DNA of 64,000 nt from NCBI GenBank assembly GCA_902624655.1, contig CACNYJ010000001.1, forward strand, positions 186,001-250,000, written 5' to 3'. Shown one piece after another: positions 17,480 through 27,004 of this stretch. The notes beneath the pieces are model-generated. The model was not told where the DNA came from. It made no database searches and saw only the letters and a list, made by a program, of their open reading frames with translations. Each line of letters starts with the position of its first letter. Within the stretch, counting starts at the first letter, position 1. Both the position numbers and the translations under genes were made by a program. Origin of the DNA: an uncultured Thiothrix sp. GTDB lineage: Bacteria > Pseudomonadota > Gammaproteobacteria > Poriferisulfidales > GCA-002705445.

Positions 17480-19437
17480 AATTAACCAAAAGCTGGCTTG
17501 AAGATTACTTAGATATTGAAGAGAATATCGCGAATCTTTGTAACGACTTAACAATGGCGGGTTTAGAGGTAGATGAAGTGGCCACTTTAACAAGCGACCA
17601 TTTAATTGATATTGATTTAACACCGAATAGAGCTGACTGTTTATCAGTGATGGGAATAGCTAGAGAATTGAATTGTATTAACAATAAATATAATTTGAAA
17701 AAAATAAAAAAAGAAATTGACCTAGAACCAACATGCGAAAATATAAATTTACAGCTAAAGGTTATTGATAAAGAGATATGCCCAAGATTTGCTTTTATGA
17801 CTTTAAGAAATATATCAGAAGCAAAAAAAACTCCAGAAAATGTTGCAAGAAAACTTCAAGATATTGGGATAGGTTTGGTTCACCCAATTGTCGATATCTT
17901 AAACTACATTAACATTGATTTAGGGCAACCTATGCATGCATATGATCTTGATAAAATTAGCAATGAAATATCGATTAGATTATCAAAAAAAGATGAGGAG
18001 TTCGTAGCACTTGATGGAAAGAGATATAAGCTTAATAAAGGAAATATTATTATATGCGATAATAATCAGATCATCTCTTTAGCTGGAATTATTGGCGCAG
18101 AGCATTGTGCTGTAAGTTCATCGACAAAAAATATCTTGATCGAGAGTGCTTTTTTCCCACCAAAGTTGATTGCAAATAAAGCGAGGGCTTTAAAATTACA
18201 GACCGAATCTTCACAAAGATTTGAGAGAGGAGTTGATTATAATTTACCAAAAATAGCACTAAAAGCATTAAGTAATATTATATCCTCCAACCAAATATGT
18301 TATTTCTCAGAGATTGGAATGTTCGAAAGCAGGGAATTTTTACCAAAAGCAAAAGAGGTAAACATAAGTTTTAAGAAAATAAGACAAGTCCTTGGTTTTG
18401 AGATTGATGATGCCGAGATTGAAAATATTTTGATATCTTTAGGGGGTGATTTTGATCGAGAAAAGAATAAAATTATAAATCCGAGCTTTAGGTATGACTT
18501 GGAAATTCACGCAGACTATGTTGAGGAAGTTGCGAGGCTTTACGGCTATGACAATATACCAATAGTTTCCGAAAAAATAGATTTAAAACCAGATGCCAAA
18601 TTTTTGTCAAACATTATATCAAGGCAAGTTAAGGATTACCTCTACAAAAACAACTTTTCTGAGTGTATAAATTATTCTTTTACAAACGATGACCCCGAAG
18701 AAAGTTTTGATTGGAAAAATGATTCATTCACTGAGCACAAGAGAATTTCTAATTTCATGAGTATCGAGCAAAATAAGCTAAGAAGTAATATATCATCTTC
18801 CTTAATAAAAAATATTGAGCATAATTTTAATGTAAATCCTAAGGAATCATATCGCTTTTTTGAAATAAGCACAGTTTTTGGCAAAAAAGAGGAAAATATT
18901 CTTACATGTGTTTTGAGTGGAAAAAAAAATGAGGAAAATTGGGACGCTGAACAGAGAAAATTTGATAAATATGATATGACAACAATTATAGAAGATTTGT
19001 CTAGACTTTTTGGACTTAAAAAAAATGATTTTTCATATAAAATTTCTTCAATTACCAAAAGTAAGAAAGACTATATCATTCTCTCTGTTTGTTTAGATGA
19101 TTTAACTAAAAAAATTAAAAATAACCAACCTGAAAGTTACGAAAACTATTCAAAATTTCCATATATAAGGAGAGACTTATCCTTTTTTATTGATCATACT
19201 GTAAGTTATGAAAAAATATCAAAATTAGTAGAAGAAATTAATGTACATTCACTAAAAAAAATATTACTCTTTGATTTATATGATGGAAAAGGTGTTCCCG
19301 AAGGTAAAAAAAGTTTAGGAATAGGCTTTATTTTTCAAGACGAGAACAAAACCTTAACTCATGAGGAAGCAGATAAAAATATCGAGAGAATATTGAGCGA
19401 GTTAAAGAATCATTTCGATATTGAACTAAGAAAATAA
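17476..19437 (+). CDS. pheT: Phenylalanyl-tRNA synthetase beta subunit lacking the EMAPII-like domain
   Basis: PheT is the larger subunit of PheRS, carrying the editing site and tRNA contacts. At 653 residues it is well short of the ~795 of E. coli. The loss is at one place: MAGLEVDEV (27-35) is followed after eight residues by [12 protein letters not shown] (~45-56), whereas E. coli has ~110 residues in between, the OB-fold EMAPII-like tRNA-binding domain (B2). The rest is present: B1, B3/B4 editing domain, B5 with QSS.RFERGVD, the inactive B6/B7 catalytic fold, and the C-terminal ferredoxin-like B8 domain ([13 protein letters not shown]). It overlaps pheS by four bases and is followed by ihfA. 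Confidence 0.95.
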   Translation: MKLTKSWLEDYLDIEENIANLCNDLTMAGLEVDEVATLTSDHLIDIDLTPNRADCLSVMGIARELNCINNKYNLKKIKKEIDLEPTCENINLQLKVIDKEICPRFAFMTLRNISEAKKTPENVARKLQDIGIGLVHPIVDILNYINIDLGQPMHAYDLDKISNEISIRLSKKDEEFVALDGKRYKLNKGNIIICDNNQIISLAGIIGAEHCAVSSSTKNILIESAFFPPKLIANKARALKLQTESSQRFERGVDYNLPKIALKALSNIISSNQICYFSEIGMFESREFLPKAKEVNISFKKIRQVLGFEIDDAEIENILISLGGDFDREKNKIINPSFRYDLEIHADYVEEVARLYGYDNIPIVSEKIDLKPDAKFLSNIISRQVKDYLYKNNFSECINYSFTNDDPEESFDWKNDSFTEHKRISNFMSIEQNKLRSNISSSLIKNIEHNFNVNPKESYRFFEISTVFGKKEENILTCVLSGKKNEENWDAEQRKFDKYDMTTIIEDLSRLFGLKKNDFSYKISSITKSKKDYIILSVCLDDLTKKIKNNQPESYENYSKFPYIRRDLSFFIDHTVSYEKISKLVEEINVHSLKKILLFDLYDGKGVPEGKKSLGIGFIFQDENKTLTHEEADKNIERILSELKNHFDIELRK

Positions 19438-19456
19438 TCTTATTACACGGAAAAAA

Positions 19457-19756
19457 ATGGCATTAACGAAAGCAGACATTGCTGAACAGCTCTATGAAGA
19501 GTTAGGCTTAAATAAAAGAGAAGCAAAAGAATTTGTAGAAATATTTTTCTCTGAGATTTCAGAAATATTGGTGTCTGGACTCGATGTAAAGATTTCTGGA
19601 TTTGGAAATTTCATTTTGAGGGACAAAAAAGCTAGACCAGGAAGAAACCCAAAGACCGGTGAGGATGTAATGATTAGCTCAAGGCGAGTTGTTACTTTTA
19701 GAGCAGGTCAAAAACTAAAAGCAAGAGTCGAGAATAATGCAATTAGTAACGAATAA
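19457..19756 (+). CDS. ihfA: Integration host factor alpha subunit
   Basis: IhfA is a DNA-bending histone-like protein that pairs with IhfB to bind specific sites in transcription, replication and recombination. The 99-residue protein (E. coli 99) begins [20 protein letters not shown] and has the arm motif [17 protein letters not shown], with the conserved Pro that intercalates DNA. IhfA rather than HU is indicated by the acidic [10 protein letters not shown] helix, the [16 protein letters not shown] arm and the position directly after pheT. It overlaps the next gene by 20 bases. Confidence 0.94.
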   Translation: MALTKADIAEQLYEELGLNKREAKEFVEIFFSEISEILVSGLDVKISGFGNFILRDKKARPGRNPKTGEDVMISSRRVVTFRAGQKLKARVENNAISNE

Positions 19757-20087
19757 CGAATCCATACCAAGTAAAAGATACTTTACCATAGGAGAAGTCA
19801 GCGATTTATGTGATGTTAAATCCCATGTCCTAAGGTATTGGGAGCAAGAATTTCCTATGCTATCTCCAGTTAAAAGGAGAGGAAATAGAAGATATTATCA
19901 AAGACATGATGTTTTATTAATAAGGCAAATTAGAAGTCTTCTTTACGAACAGGGATATACGATTGAGGGTGCAAGAAAAAAATTATCTGGAGAGGATGCA
20001 AATAATGATAATTCTTTATCATCTCAACTAGTACACCAGCTTGTCTCAGAACTTGAAGACGTTCTGGCAGTTTTAAAAAAAGATTAA
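19737..20087 (+). CDS. MerR-family regulator linked to ihfA
   Basis: This is a 116-residue MerR-type winged-helix protein: [37 protein letters not shown] and then the [23 protein letters not shown] helix. It lacks an effector domain; a short acidic helix ([20 protein letters not shown]) ends it, likely for dimerisation. A MerR-like gene just after ihfA is common in gammaproteobacteria, and its target is not well defined. The ATG lies within the end of ihfA (20-base overlap). Any metal or drug response is unlikely, as no cysteine cluster is present. Confidence 0.88.
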   Translation: MQLVTNNESIPSKRYFTIGEVSDLCDVKSHVLRYWEQEFPMLSPVKRRGNRRYYQRHDVLLIRQIRSLLYEQGYTIEGARKKLSGEDANNDNSLSSQLVHQLVSELEDVLAVLKKD

Positions 20088-20111
20088 TTTATATTAAATA
20101 CATACATTTAG

Positions 20112-20873
20112 GTGAACAGCATAGACTTGGAATTTATATTAGTTTTATTAATTTTTATTAGTTTTCTTTTAATATTAATTAGTAAAACAGGATATAAAAA
20201 AGATGGCGTGATTTTGAACTGGCTTACTTATCAAGCTAAATCATTTCTGCCAATACTTTTAATTGTACTCCTTTTAAGATCTTTCTTAGCTGAGCCATTT
20301 AGAATACCTTCAGGCTCAATGTTGCCCACACTTCTTATCGGTGACTATATTCTTGTAAATAAGTTTACTTATGGTATCAGGCTTCCGGTAACTAAGACAA
20401 AAATATTTGAAATATCAAGTCCAAAAAGAGGTGACGTAGTAGTTTTTAGATATCCAGGAAATGAAGAAATAAATTTTATAAAACGCATTATTGGATTACC
20501 AGGCGATAGCATTTCATATAAGAATAAGACTATTTTTGTTAATAATTTCGAACACAAGAAAATTTTAACAGTGGAACATGACTACCTTAGTGAATTTTCT
20601 AGACCTGAAATTGATATTTTTTTAGAAAATAATACAAAAAAAATTTATTCAACCCTTAATGACAATATGAGTCCACCTAACGATGAGAAATTTATCGTAC
20701 CTGAAGGGAAATACTTTGTGATGGGAGATAACAGAGATCATAGCAGTGATAGCCGATATTGGGGTTTTGTTCCAGAAAAAAACCTAGTTGGTAAAGCCTT
20801 TTTAATATGGTTAAGTTTTGATAGTAATAAATTCAGTATAAAATTAGACAGAGTTGGTGATTCAATTAATTAA
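20112..20873 (+). CDS. lepB: Signal peptidase I
   Basis: LepB removes signal peptides from proteins crossing the inner membrane. The 253-residue protein has two N-terminal membrane segments (~6-24 and ~44-60) and a periplasmic catalytic domain. The Ser/Lys dyad is clear: Ser69 in IPSGSMLPT and Lys124 in FIKRIIGLPGD; VMGDNRDHSSDSRYWGFVP is the family's box E. The start is GTG at 20112. It begins the lepB-rnc-era-recO-pdxJ-acpS cluster. The usual upstream neighbour lepA (EF4) is absent: the MerR-like gene is only 24 bases upstream. Confidence 0.95.
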   Translation: MNSIDLEFILVLLIFISFLLILISKTGYKKDGVILNWLTYQAKSFLPILLIVLLLRSFLAEPFRIPSGSMLPTLLIGDYILVNKFTYGIRLPVTKTKIFEISSPKRGDVVVFRYPGNEEINFIKRIIGLPGDSISYKNKTIFVNNFEHKKILTVEHDYLSEFSRPEIDIFLENNTKKIYSTLNDNMSPPNDEKFIVPEGKYFVMGDNRDHSSDSRYWGFVPEKNLVGKAFLIWLSFDSNKFSIKLDRVGDSIN

Positions 20874-20881
20874 TTTTAAAA

Positions 20882-21559
20882 ATGACTAAAGACATAGAAA
20901 AATTACTATCTCCAAAAGTTTTGAATTCGCAGTTGTATTTAAATTCACTCACACATAGAAGCGCAAGTAATAAAAATAATGAACTTCTTGAATTTTTCGG
21001 CGATGCTATCTTAGGCTTTATTATTGCAGAATTCTTATTTAACAAATATCCAACTGATGACGAGGGTTCGCTGAGCAGAAAAAGATCATATCTAGTTAGA
21101 AAAGAAACGTTAAGCAAAATTGCTAAAGATTTTGATATTGGAAAAAAAATTATTCTTGGTGAGGGTGAAAAAAAAAGTGGTGGTAATAAAAGAGATTCTA
21201 TTATTTCAGATGCCCTTGAGGCTCTTATCGCCGTTGTCTATATTATTGATGGCTATGAAGAGACCAAGAAATTTATCAATAATATTTTTAAAAATTATCT
21301 TGAGGAACTTCCCCTCGACGATGATCTTAAAGATTCAAAAACGAAGCTACAAGAATTTCTCCAGTCACAAAACTGCGAGCTACCTAAATATGATACAGAA
21401 GAATTTATATTAAAAAATGAAATTAATTTTAAAACAATATGTAAAATTTCAAAGTATAACATTTACGAAGAAGGTATTGGTTCTAGTAAAAGAAAATCAC
21501 AACAAGATGCCGCATCAAGAGCATTAGAGAAAATTAATAATATGGACTTTAAATTATAA
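20882..21559 (+). CDS. rnc: Ribonuclease III
   Basis: RNase III cuts double-stranded RNA, including rRNA precursors. The 225-residue protein (E. coli 226) has the N-terminal catalytic domain with the signature NELLEFFGDAILGFIIAEFL (metal Glu and Asp) and a second acidic site, SDALEALIAVVY. The C-terminal double-stranded RNA-binding domain (~150-225) ends in a KRKSQQDAASRALEKI helix. Its stop overlaps the era start by one base, as in most proteobacteria where the two are co-expressed. Confidence 0.96.
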   Translation: MTKDIEKLLSPKVLNSQLYLNSLTHRSASNKNNELLEFFGDAILGFIIAEFLFNKYPTDDEGSLSRKRSYLVRKETLSKIAKDFDIGKKIILGEGEKKSGGNKRDSIISDALEALIAVVYIIDGYEETKKFINNIFKNYLEELPLDDDLKDSKTKLQEFLQSQNCELPKYDTEEFILKNEINFKTICKISKYNIYEEGIGSSKRKSQQDAASRALEKINNMDFKL

Positions 21560-22434
21560 TGATAGGTGGAAATATTTCTATTGTCGGCAAGCCTAATGTT
21601 GGAAAATCCACTTTATTTAATTTACTTGTTCAGAAGCATTTAGCTGGAGCAACACGGAAACCGCAGACAACTAGACATACAATTGATGGAGTATTGGAAG
21701 AAGGCAGTATAAAATACCAGTTTATTGATACTCCAGGCTTAAATTTTAATATAAAGAAAAACTTTAACAAAGTTTTAAATAAGAATGCTTTATCCGCTAT
21801 ATATCAATCAAATCTTATTTTGCACCTAGTAAGATATAACCAAATTAATAAGGATGATGTTAAAGTTCTTGAGAATATTAAAAATTTAGAATTACCTAAA
21901 ATTCTTGTACTTAATAAAATTGATTTAATTAGAGATAAAAAGAGATTAGTGAATATCTTGTCAAAAATACCAAGTGAAATATCGGATTATTATGATGAAA
22001 TAATTCCCGTTAGCTCAAAGAGCTCAAAAAATATTGACAAATTGAAAAAGGTTATAAAAAAATCTTTATCAAAAAGAAAGAATCAGGTTGAAAGTATTTT
22101 CAACAAGAAGCCAACTGAATTTTTTACAGCAGAGTATATTAGAGAAGCATGCATAAGATATTTATCCGAGGAAATACCATACTCTCTTCATGTTGAGGTA
22201 AATAAATACGAAGAAAACAGTAAATTAATTTCAATCGCTGCAACTATTTATTTAAGAAAAAAAAGTCATTTAAGTATTGTTGTTGGAAAAAATGGTTCAA
22301 TGATCGTAAAAATAAGCAAAGCAGCAAGAATTTATTCAGAAAAATTATTGAACAAAAAAGTATTTCTAAAAATATTTGTAAAGTATGATCCGAAATGGAA
22401 AGAATCCGAGCATTTTTTAAACTCATACTACTAA
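21559..22434 (+). CDS. era: GTPase Era
   Basis: Era is an essential GTPase that binds the 3' end of 16S rRNA in 30S assembly. The 291-residue protein shows G1 GKPNVGKST (~10-18), the switch region with TRHTIDG, G3 DTPG, G4 NKID and G5 VSSKS. The C-terminal KH domain (~200-290) ends near VKYDPKWKES. The length is close to E. coli (301). It overlaps rnc by one base and lies two bases before recO. Confidence 0.96.
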   Translation: MIGGNISIVGKPNVGKSTLFNLLVQKHLAGATRKPQTTRHTIDGVLEEGSIKYQFIDTPGLNFNIKKNFNKVLNKNALSAIYQSNLILHLVRYNQINKDDVKVLENIKNLELPKILVLNKIDLIRDKKRLVNILSKIPSEISDYYDEIIPVSSKSSKNIDKLKKVIKKSLSKRKNQVESIFNKKPTEFFTAEYIREACIRYLSEEIPYSLHVEVNKYEENSKLISIAATIYLRKKSHLSIVVGKNGSMIVKISKAARIYSEKLLNKKVFLKIFVKYDPKWKESEHFLNSYY

Positions 22435-22436
22435 TA

Positions 22437-23123
22437 ATGAATAATTCTGAAATATATATTATTAAAATATCGGCATACAGAGAATCAAGTAATCTTTATG
22501 ATGCGATAGCTAAAGATTATGGGAAGATCACATTGATACATAAAGGTATCAAAACAAACAAAAAAAACTTTCAGTTAGAATTGTTTACATCATATAACGT
22601 AAGTTGGTCTGGCAAAGGAGATATTAAGTTTTTGCGCAGCTTTGAAATAAATTCAGAAAATATGTTAGACAAAAAATATTATGTTATTGGAATGTATTTT
22701 AATGAATTAATATACCATTTAATAAAAAATGATTATCAAATTGAAAAACTTTATGATCATTATCTTTTATCACTTAATCAGCTTAAATTATCCGACCGTT
22801 TTTTGATAACTTTAAATAATTATGAAATAGGGCTTTTAAGTTTAGCTGGTAACTATTTAAATTTTGATTTGGATGTAAATGGAAAAGAAATAGATAAAAC
22901 TCTCAAATATTTTTATATTCCGGAAGAAGGCCCAAAGATTAGTTCAAATGAAAATGAGCATTATTCTGGTGAAACATTTTTAGCCTTATCTGGAAAAGTT
23001 TCATATAACAAGAAAATTCTTAGGGAATCAAGACTATTAATGAAAAGATTAATAGATTATTATATACGTCCAAAAAAAATTAAGACAAGAGAAATACTAC
23101 AATTCACTAAATTCGATTATTAG
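22437..23123 (+). CDS. recO: DNA repair protein RecO
   Basis: RecO loads RecA onto SSB-coated DNA together with RecR in gap repair. The open frame extends upstream into era, but the ATG at 22437, three bases after the era stop, gives the expected N terminus with NNSEIYIIKISAYRESSNLY (an OB fold). The product is 228 residues, against 242 in E. coli. The sequence is weakly conserved, as usual for RecO, with LIHKGIKTNKKNFQLELF near the start and a helical C-terminal part ending in LIDYYI. No zinc cysteines are visible. The call rests on position between era and pdxJ plus the OB-fold start. Confidence 0.88.
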   Translation: MNNSEIYIIKISAYRESSNLYDAIAKDYGKITLIHKGIKTNKKNFQLELFTSYNVSWSGKGDIKFLRSFEINSENMLDKKYYVIGMYFNELIYHLIKNDYQIEKLYDHYLLSLNQLKLSDRFLITLNNYEIGLLSLAGNYLNFDLDVNGKEIDKTLKYFYIPEEGPKISSNENEHYSGETFLALSGKVSYNKKILRESRLLMKRLIDYYIRPKKIKTREILQFTKFDY

Positions 23124-23130
23124 GTAAATT

Positions 23131-23847
23131 ATGATAAAGCTTGGTGTAAATTTAGATCATGTAGCAACTATAAGACAGCAAAGATATACCCCTTATCCTG
23201 ATATGCTGACAGCAATTAAGATTTCAGAGAGTAGTGGTGCCGATAGTATTACTATGCACCTAAGAGAGGATAGAAGGCACATCCAATTTGAGGATATAAA
23301 AATAGCAAAGAAAAATATAAATACAAAATTAAATCTTGAAATGGCTGCGACTGATGAAATGTGTGAAATCGCAAATCAAATACAGCCTGATTTCATTTGT
23401 ATTGTGCCAGAAAAAAGACAAGAGCTTACTACTGAGGGAGGCTTAAATGTTAGTAGAAATTTTGATAAATTAAAGATTTCAATTTCCAATTTAAGAAAAT
23501 CGAAAGCAAAAATTTCTTTATTTATTGAGCCTGATATTGAAACTATAGATCTTGCGAAAGAACTTGGAGTTAGCGCTGTAGAATTGCATACTGGGAGCTA
23601 TGCTGAGGCCTCGAGTGATAAAAAAAGTTATTTTTTAAATGAGATCACTTCCGCAGCCGATTATGCAAAAAAGATTTCATTAGTTGTTAATGCAGGGCAT
23701 GGACTTGATTATACTAATGTGCAAGAAATTGCTAGAATTGGCAGCCTAAATGAACTAAATATCGGTCATTCTATAATTGCTGAATCAATATTTTTAGGAT
23801 TATCAGAGGCCATAAAGAAAATGAAAAATTTGATTGGGAATGCGTAA
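23131..23847 (+). CDS. pdxJ: Pyridoxine 5'-phosphate synthase
   Basis: PdxJ condenses 1-deoxyxylulose-5-phosphate with amino-acetone phosphate to form pyridoxine phosphate, the last step of DXP-dependent vitamin B6 synthesis. The 238-residue TIM barrel begins KLGVNLDHVATIRQQR and has the motifs HLREDRRHI, NLEMAATDEM, VPEKRQELTTEGGL, ELHTGSYA and NAGHGLDY (catalytic Glu and His included). It is directly followed by acpS: the stop and the next ATG touch. Confidence 0.96.
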   Translation: MIKLGVNLDHVATIRQQRYTPYPDMLTAIKISESSGADSITMHLREDRRHIQFEDIKIAKKNINTKLNLEMAATDEMCEIANQIQPDFICIVPEKRQELTTEGGLNVSRNFDKLKISISNLRKSKAKISLFIEPDIETIDLAKELGVSAVELHTGSYAEASSDKKSYFLNEITSAADYAKKISLVVNAGHGLDYTNVQEIARIGSLNELNIGHSIIAESIFLGLSEAIKKMKNLIGNA

Positions 23848-24216
23848 ATGAATATTTTTGGCGTCGGAATAGATATTGTCGAGATACAGAGAATAAAAGA
23901 AATATACTCGAGATATGGAGAAAGATTTGCTAGGAAAATTTTAAGTGACAACGAACTAAATAGCTTTTTTAAAAATACAAATAAAGCGTCTTTTTTGGCA
24001 AAAAGATTTGCTGCAAAAGAAGCTGTAGGAAAAGCTATTGGAGTTGGTATTAAGAATGGGTCAATTCTCAAAAACATAGAAATAGAAAATGACATCAATG
24101 GAAAACCATTTGTGAAAATAAATAATCTCAATATGACTGAAAAAAAGGAAATTCATATTTCACTATCAGATGAAAAAAAATATGCAGTCGCAAACGCACT
24201 GATAATTTCAAAATAA
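23848..24216 (+). CDS. acpS: Holo-ACP synthase
   Basis: AcpS moves phosphopantetheine from CoA to acyl carrier protein. The 122-residue protein has both signatures of the family: GVGIDIVEIQRI at the start (Mg-binding Asp) and FAAKEAVGKAIG (~52-64). It ends with the HISLSDEKKYAVANALI strand region. The length fits (E. coli 126). It starts at the base after the pdxJ stop and lies two bases before cysM. Confidence 0.95.
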   Translation: MNIFGVGIDIVEIQRIKEIYSRYGERFARKILSDNELNSFFKNTNKASFLAKRFAAKEAVGKAIGVGIKNGSILKNIEIENDINGKPFVKINNLNMTEKKEIHISLSDEKKYAVANALIISK

Positions 24217-24218
24217 TT

Positions 24219-25106
24219 ATGAAATATAAAACAATAAACTCTTTGATTGGAAATACACCTCTCGTTAGAATCCAACGACTTAATAAAACTGAAAATCATA
24301 TTCTCTTAAAACTTGAAGGTGATAACCCTGCAGGTTCAGTAAAAGATAGAGCCGCGATGAATATGATTGAAGGCGCAGAAAAAAAAGGAAAAATTAAACT
24401 AGGGGATACCATTATTGAAGCTACAAGTGGTAATACTGGAATTGCTTTAGCAATGGTATGCGCAATCAAAGGTTATAAATTAATATTAATAATGCCTGAT
24501 AATATGAGCCTGGAGAGACGTGCTTCAATGAAAGCTTATGGAGCAGAAATTATACTCGTATCAGAAGCTGATGGTATGGAGGGTGCTCGTGATCTAGCAC
24601 TTAAAATGGAGAAAGAAAAAAAAGGATTAGTTCTTAACCAGTTTTCAAACATTGATAATGTTGATGCTCATTTCAATTCTACCGGTCCTGAAATTTGGAG
24701 AGATACTGAAGGTAAGGTTACTCACTTTATTGCATCAATGGGTACTACAGGAACAATAGTTGGCACATCAAAATATTTAAAATCAATGAATCCAAATATA
24801 GTTATAATTGGTGTTCAGCCAGATGAGGAAAGCTCGATTCCTGGAATAAGAAAGTGGCCAAAAGAATACATACCAAAAATTTATAGTGATGAAAATATTG
24901 ATGAGATTATCTATATTTCACAAGAGCAAGCAGAAAATACTGCTCGAGATCTTGCTGAAAAAGAAGGAATATTTTCTGGACCATCATCTGGCGGCACTAC
25001 ATATGTTGCATTAGAAGTCGCAAAAAAAACAAAAAATGCCTTGATAGTATCAATAATATGTGACCGTGGTGATAGATATATTTCAACAGGAATTTTTAAC
25101 AAATGA
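24219..25106 (+). CDS. cysM: Cysteine synthase B (CysM type)
   Basis: CysM is a PLP enzyme making cysteine from O-acetylserine, and in E. coli can use thiosulfate. The 295-residue protein has NPAGSVKDRAAMNMI (PLP-binding Lys ~41-42), EATSGNTGIALAM, GTTGTIVGTSKYL (phosphate loop) and a late SGPSSGGTTYVA. The length and the RIQRLNKTENHILLKLEG start fit CysM better than CysK (~320). It follows acpS, an order seen in Pseudomonas. With only Sat and no reductases here, the sulfur source for this step is not known. Its TGA overlaps the next ATG. Confidence 0.9.
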   Translation: MKYKTINSLIGNTPLVRIQRLNKTENHILLKLEGDNPAGSVKDRAAMNMIEGAEKKGKIKLGDTIIEATSGNTGIALAMVCAIKGYKLILIMPDNMSLERRASMKAYGAEIILVSEADGMEGARDLALKMEKEKKGLVLNQFSNIDNVDAHFNSTGPEIWRDTEGKVTHFIASMGTTGTIVGTSKYLKSMNPNIVIIGVQPDEESSIPGIRKWPKEYIPKIYSDENIDEIIYISQEQAENTARDLAEKEGIFSGPSSGGTTYVALEVAKKTKNALIVSIICDRGDRYISTGIFNK

Positions 25107-25873
25107 ATATTTTGGTGTTTGATATTGAAACAGTACCTGATACTGAAGCTGGCGCAAAAGTTTTAAATCTCAAAAATTTAAACGAAAAGGAAATAATTAA
25201 AGCAATGGAACATAGCCAATTTCAGAAATCAGGATCAATGTTTCAACCGCTACATTTGCATAAAATTGTCGCAATATCAGTTCTACATAAAACTGACCAG
25301 AAACTAACTCTTATGACCCTTGGCGACAAAAACTCCTCTGAGAAGGAAATTTTGAAACAATTTTTTGATGGCATTGACAGGTATCAACCACAACTAGTCA
25401 GTTGGAATGGAAAAGGCTTTGACGCCCCAGTCATTCACTATCGAGCTCTTTTTAACAAAGTTTCCTCATTAAAATACTGGGATAAAGGCGAAGATGATAA
25501 AGATTTTAAATGGAATAATTACCATAATAGATTTCATGATAGACATTTGGATTTAATGCCAATTCTATCAGGTTACAACAAGGGCGCCCCTCTGACTGAT
25601 ATTGCGCAACTTATAGGAGCCGCTGGAAAGTTCGGAATTGATGGTAGCAAAGTCACTGAATATTTTTTAAATGGCGAAATAGAAGAAATTAGAAATTATT
25701 GTGAGACCGATGTAATAAATACGTATTTTATTTTTTTAAGATATCTTTTGATAACAAGCTCAGTTTCTCAAAAAAAATATAATGAACTTCTAGATGAAAT
25801 ATTTGAACATATGAAAAGTTCTGATAAAGAACATTGGAAAGAATTTTACTCTAATTGTAATAAAGGTTTATAG
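25103..25873 (+). CDS. PolB-like DEDD 3'-5' exonuclease
   Basis: This 256-residue stand-alone exonuclease is related to the proofreading domain of family B DNA polymerases. It begins NILVFDIETVPDTEAG (Exo I: Asp and Glu), has QLVSWNGKGFDAPVI (Exo II), a HDRHLDLM segment and a late YCETDVINTYFIFLRYL (Exo III), giving the four acidic metal ligands. No polymerase domain is attached. Family members occur widely in proteobacteria with unproven roles, presumably DNA or RNA end-trimming. It overlaps cysM by four bases (ATGA), and its stop overlaps the 3' end of the convergent dapE by three bases. Confidence 0.85.
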   Translation: MNILVFDIETVPDTEAGAKVLNLKNLNEKEIIKAMEHSQFQKSGSMFQPLHLHKIVAISVLHKTDQKLTLMTLGDKNSSEKEILKQFFDGIDRYQPQLVSWNGKGFDAPVIHYRALFNKVSSLKYWDKGEDDKDFKWNNYHNRFHDRHLDLMPILSGYNKGAPLTDIAQLIGAAGKFGIDGSKVTEYFLNGEIEEIRNYCETDVINTYFIFLRYLLITSSVSQKKYNELLDEIFEHMKSSDKEHWKEFYSNCNKGL

Positions 25874-27004
25874 AAGTAGTTCGCAAAGAACGCCATAATA
25901 GATATCTTCTAACTTAATTAAGTCATCTATTTTAATATTCTCGTTAATTTTATGCGCAGACCTGTTTAAAGGACCAAACTCAATTGTTTCTTTTGCATGC
26001 GTTGATATAAATCTGGCATCAGATGTCCCACCTGTAGTTGATAAATTCGCTTGAACTTTTATTTTGTTTTCAATAACTTTTTGTAATACTTTTGTAAGAT
26101 CACCTTCTTTAGTAACAAACGGTTCTGCTGAACAGTCCCATTCAATTGCATAATTAAGATTATTTTCATTAAGAATTTTTTCAAAAATAGCCTTTATTGC
26201 ATGCTGAGTTAATTCATTCGAAAACCTTAAATTAAAAACTAAATTTATCCAACTTGGGATCATATTTGATGCTACTTTATCTGAAAAGATTGAGGATATT
26301 TGAAAAGAAGTTGGAGGAAAATATTTATTTCCTTCATCCCATTTAAATGTATTTAAGATACCAATTAATTCTCCTGCTAAATGTATCGGGTTTTTAGCAA
26401 GTTCTGGATATGCTATATGACCTTGAACACCAAATATTTTTAAATTTCCTGTAATCGAGCCCCTTCGACCATTTTTTATGGTATCGCCAAATACCTTATT
26501 GCTAGTTGGCTCACCAACAATACAATAATCAATAGACATTTGTTCTTCTTTAAATTTTTCTATAACTTTTTTTGTACCATATTTTGCAGGACCTTCTTCA
26601 TCACTTGTTAACAAGAATCCAATAGAACCATTATGTTTTGGATTCTCTCCAATAAATTTTTGTGTAGCAGAAACCATTGCTGCAAGACTCGATTTCATAT
26701 CTGATGCACCTCTACCATAAAGAGTATTATCTTTAATAACTGGCTCAAATGGATTTGTTTTCCATTCTCCAAGATTTCCTGGCGGAACTACGTCAGTGTG
26801 CCCAGCAAAAACAATAAGCGGTTTTTTATCTCCTCTTCTTAACCAAAGATTAGAAACATTTTCTAAATTTAAATTTACACATTCAAAATTAAAATCTTTT
26901 AACTCTTCTTTAATATATTCTTGACAACCATCATCATTAGGCGTTACAGAGTTTTTTTGAATTAATTGAGAAGCAATATCAATAACTCTAGCTTTTTCAT
27001 TCAT
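25868..27004 (-). CDS. dapE: Succinyl-diaminopimelate desuccinylase
   Basis: DapE removes succinate from N-succinyl-LL-diaminopimelate in lysine and peptidoglycan synthesis. The 378-residue di-zinc peptidase of the M20 family (E. coli 375) shows FAGHTDVVPPG (zinc His, catalytic Asp), YGRGASDMKS (bridging Asp), TSDEEGPA (catalytic Glu and zinc Glu), IVGEPTS and TTGGTSDARF. It follows dapD on the minus strand by one base, so the two succinylase-pathway genes are co-transcribed. The aminotransferase DapC is not in the window. Confidence 0.95.
   Translation of the reverse strand: MNEKARVIDIASQLIQKNSVTPNDDGCQEYIKEELKDFNFECVNLNLENVSNLWLRRGDKKPLIVFAGHTDVVPPGNLGEWKTNPFEPVIKDNTLYGRGASDMKSSLAAMVSATQKFIGENPKHNGSIGFLLTSDEEGPAKYGTKKVIEKFKEEQMSIDYCIVGEPTSNKVFGDTIKNGRRGSITGNLKIFGVQGHIAYPELAKNPIHLAGELIGILNTFKWDEGNKYFPPTSFQISSIFSDKVASNMIPSWINLVFNLRFSNELTQHAIKAIFEKILNENNLNYAIEWDCSAEPFVTKEGDLTKVLQKVIENKIKVQANLSTTGGTSDARFISTHAKETIEFGPLNRSAHKINENIKIDDLIKLEDIYYGVLCELLL

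Noticed and set aside
18672-19058. 128-codon minus-strand frame.
   Set aside because: It lies wholly inside pheT in a plausible beta-subunit region; no ribosome binding site and composition typical of an antisense shadow.
23766-24131. 121-codon minus-strand frame with hydrophobic character.
   Set aside because: Covers the acpS gene, whose two signature motifs are intact on the plus strand.
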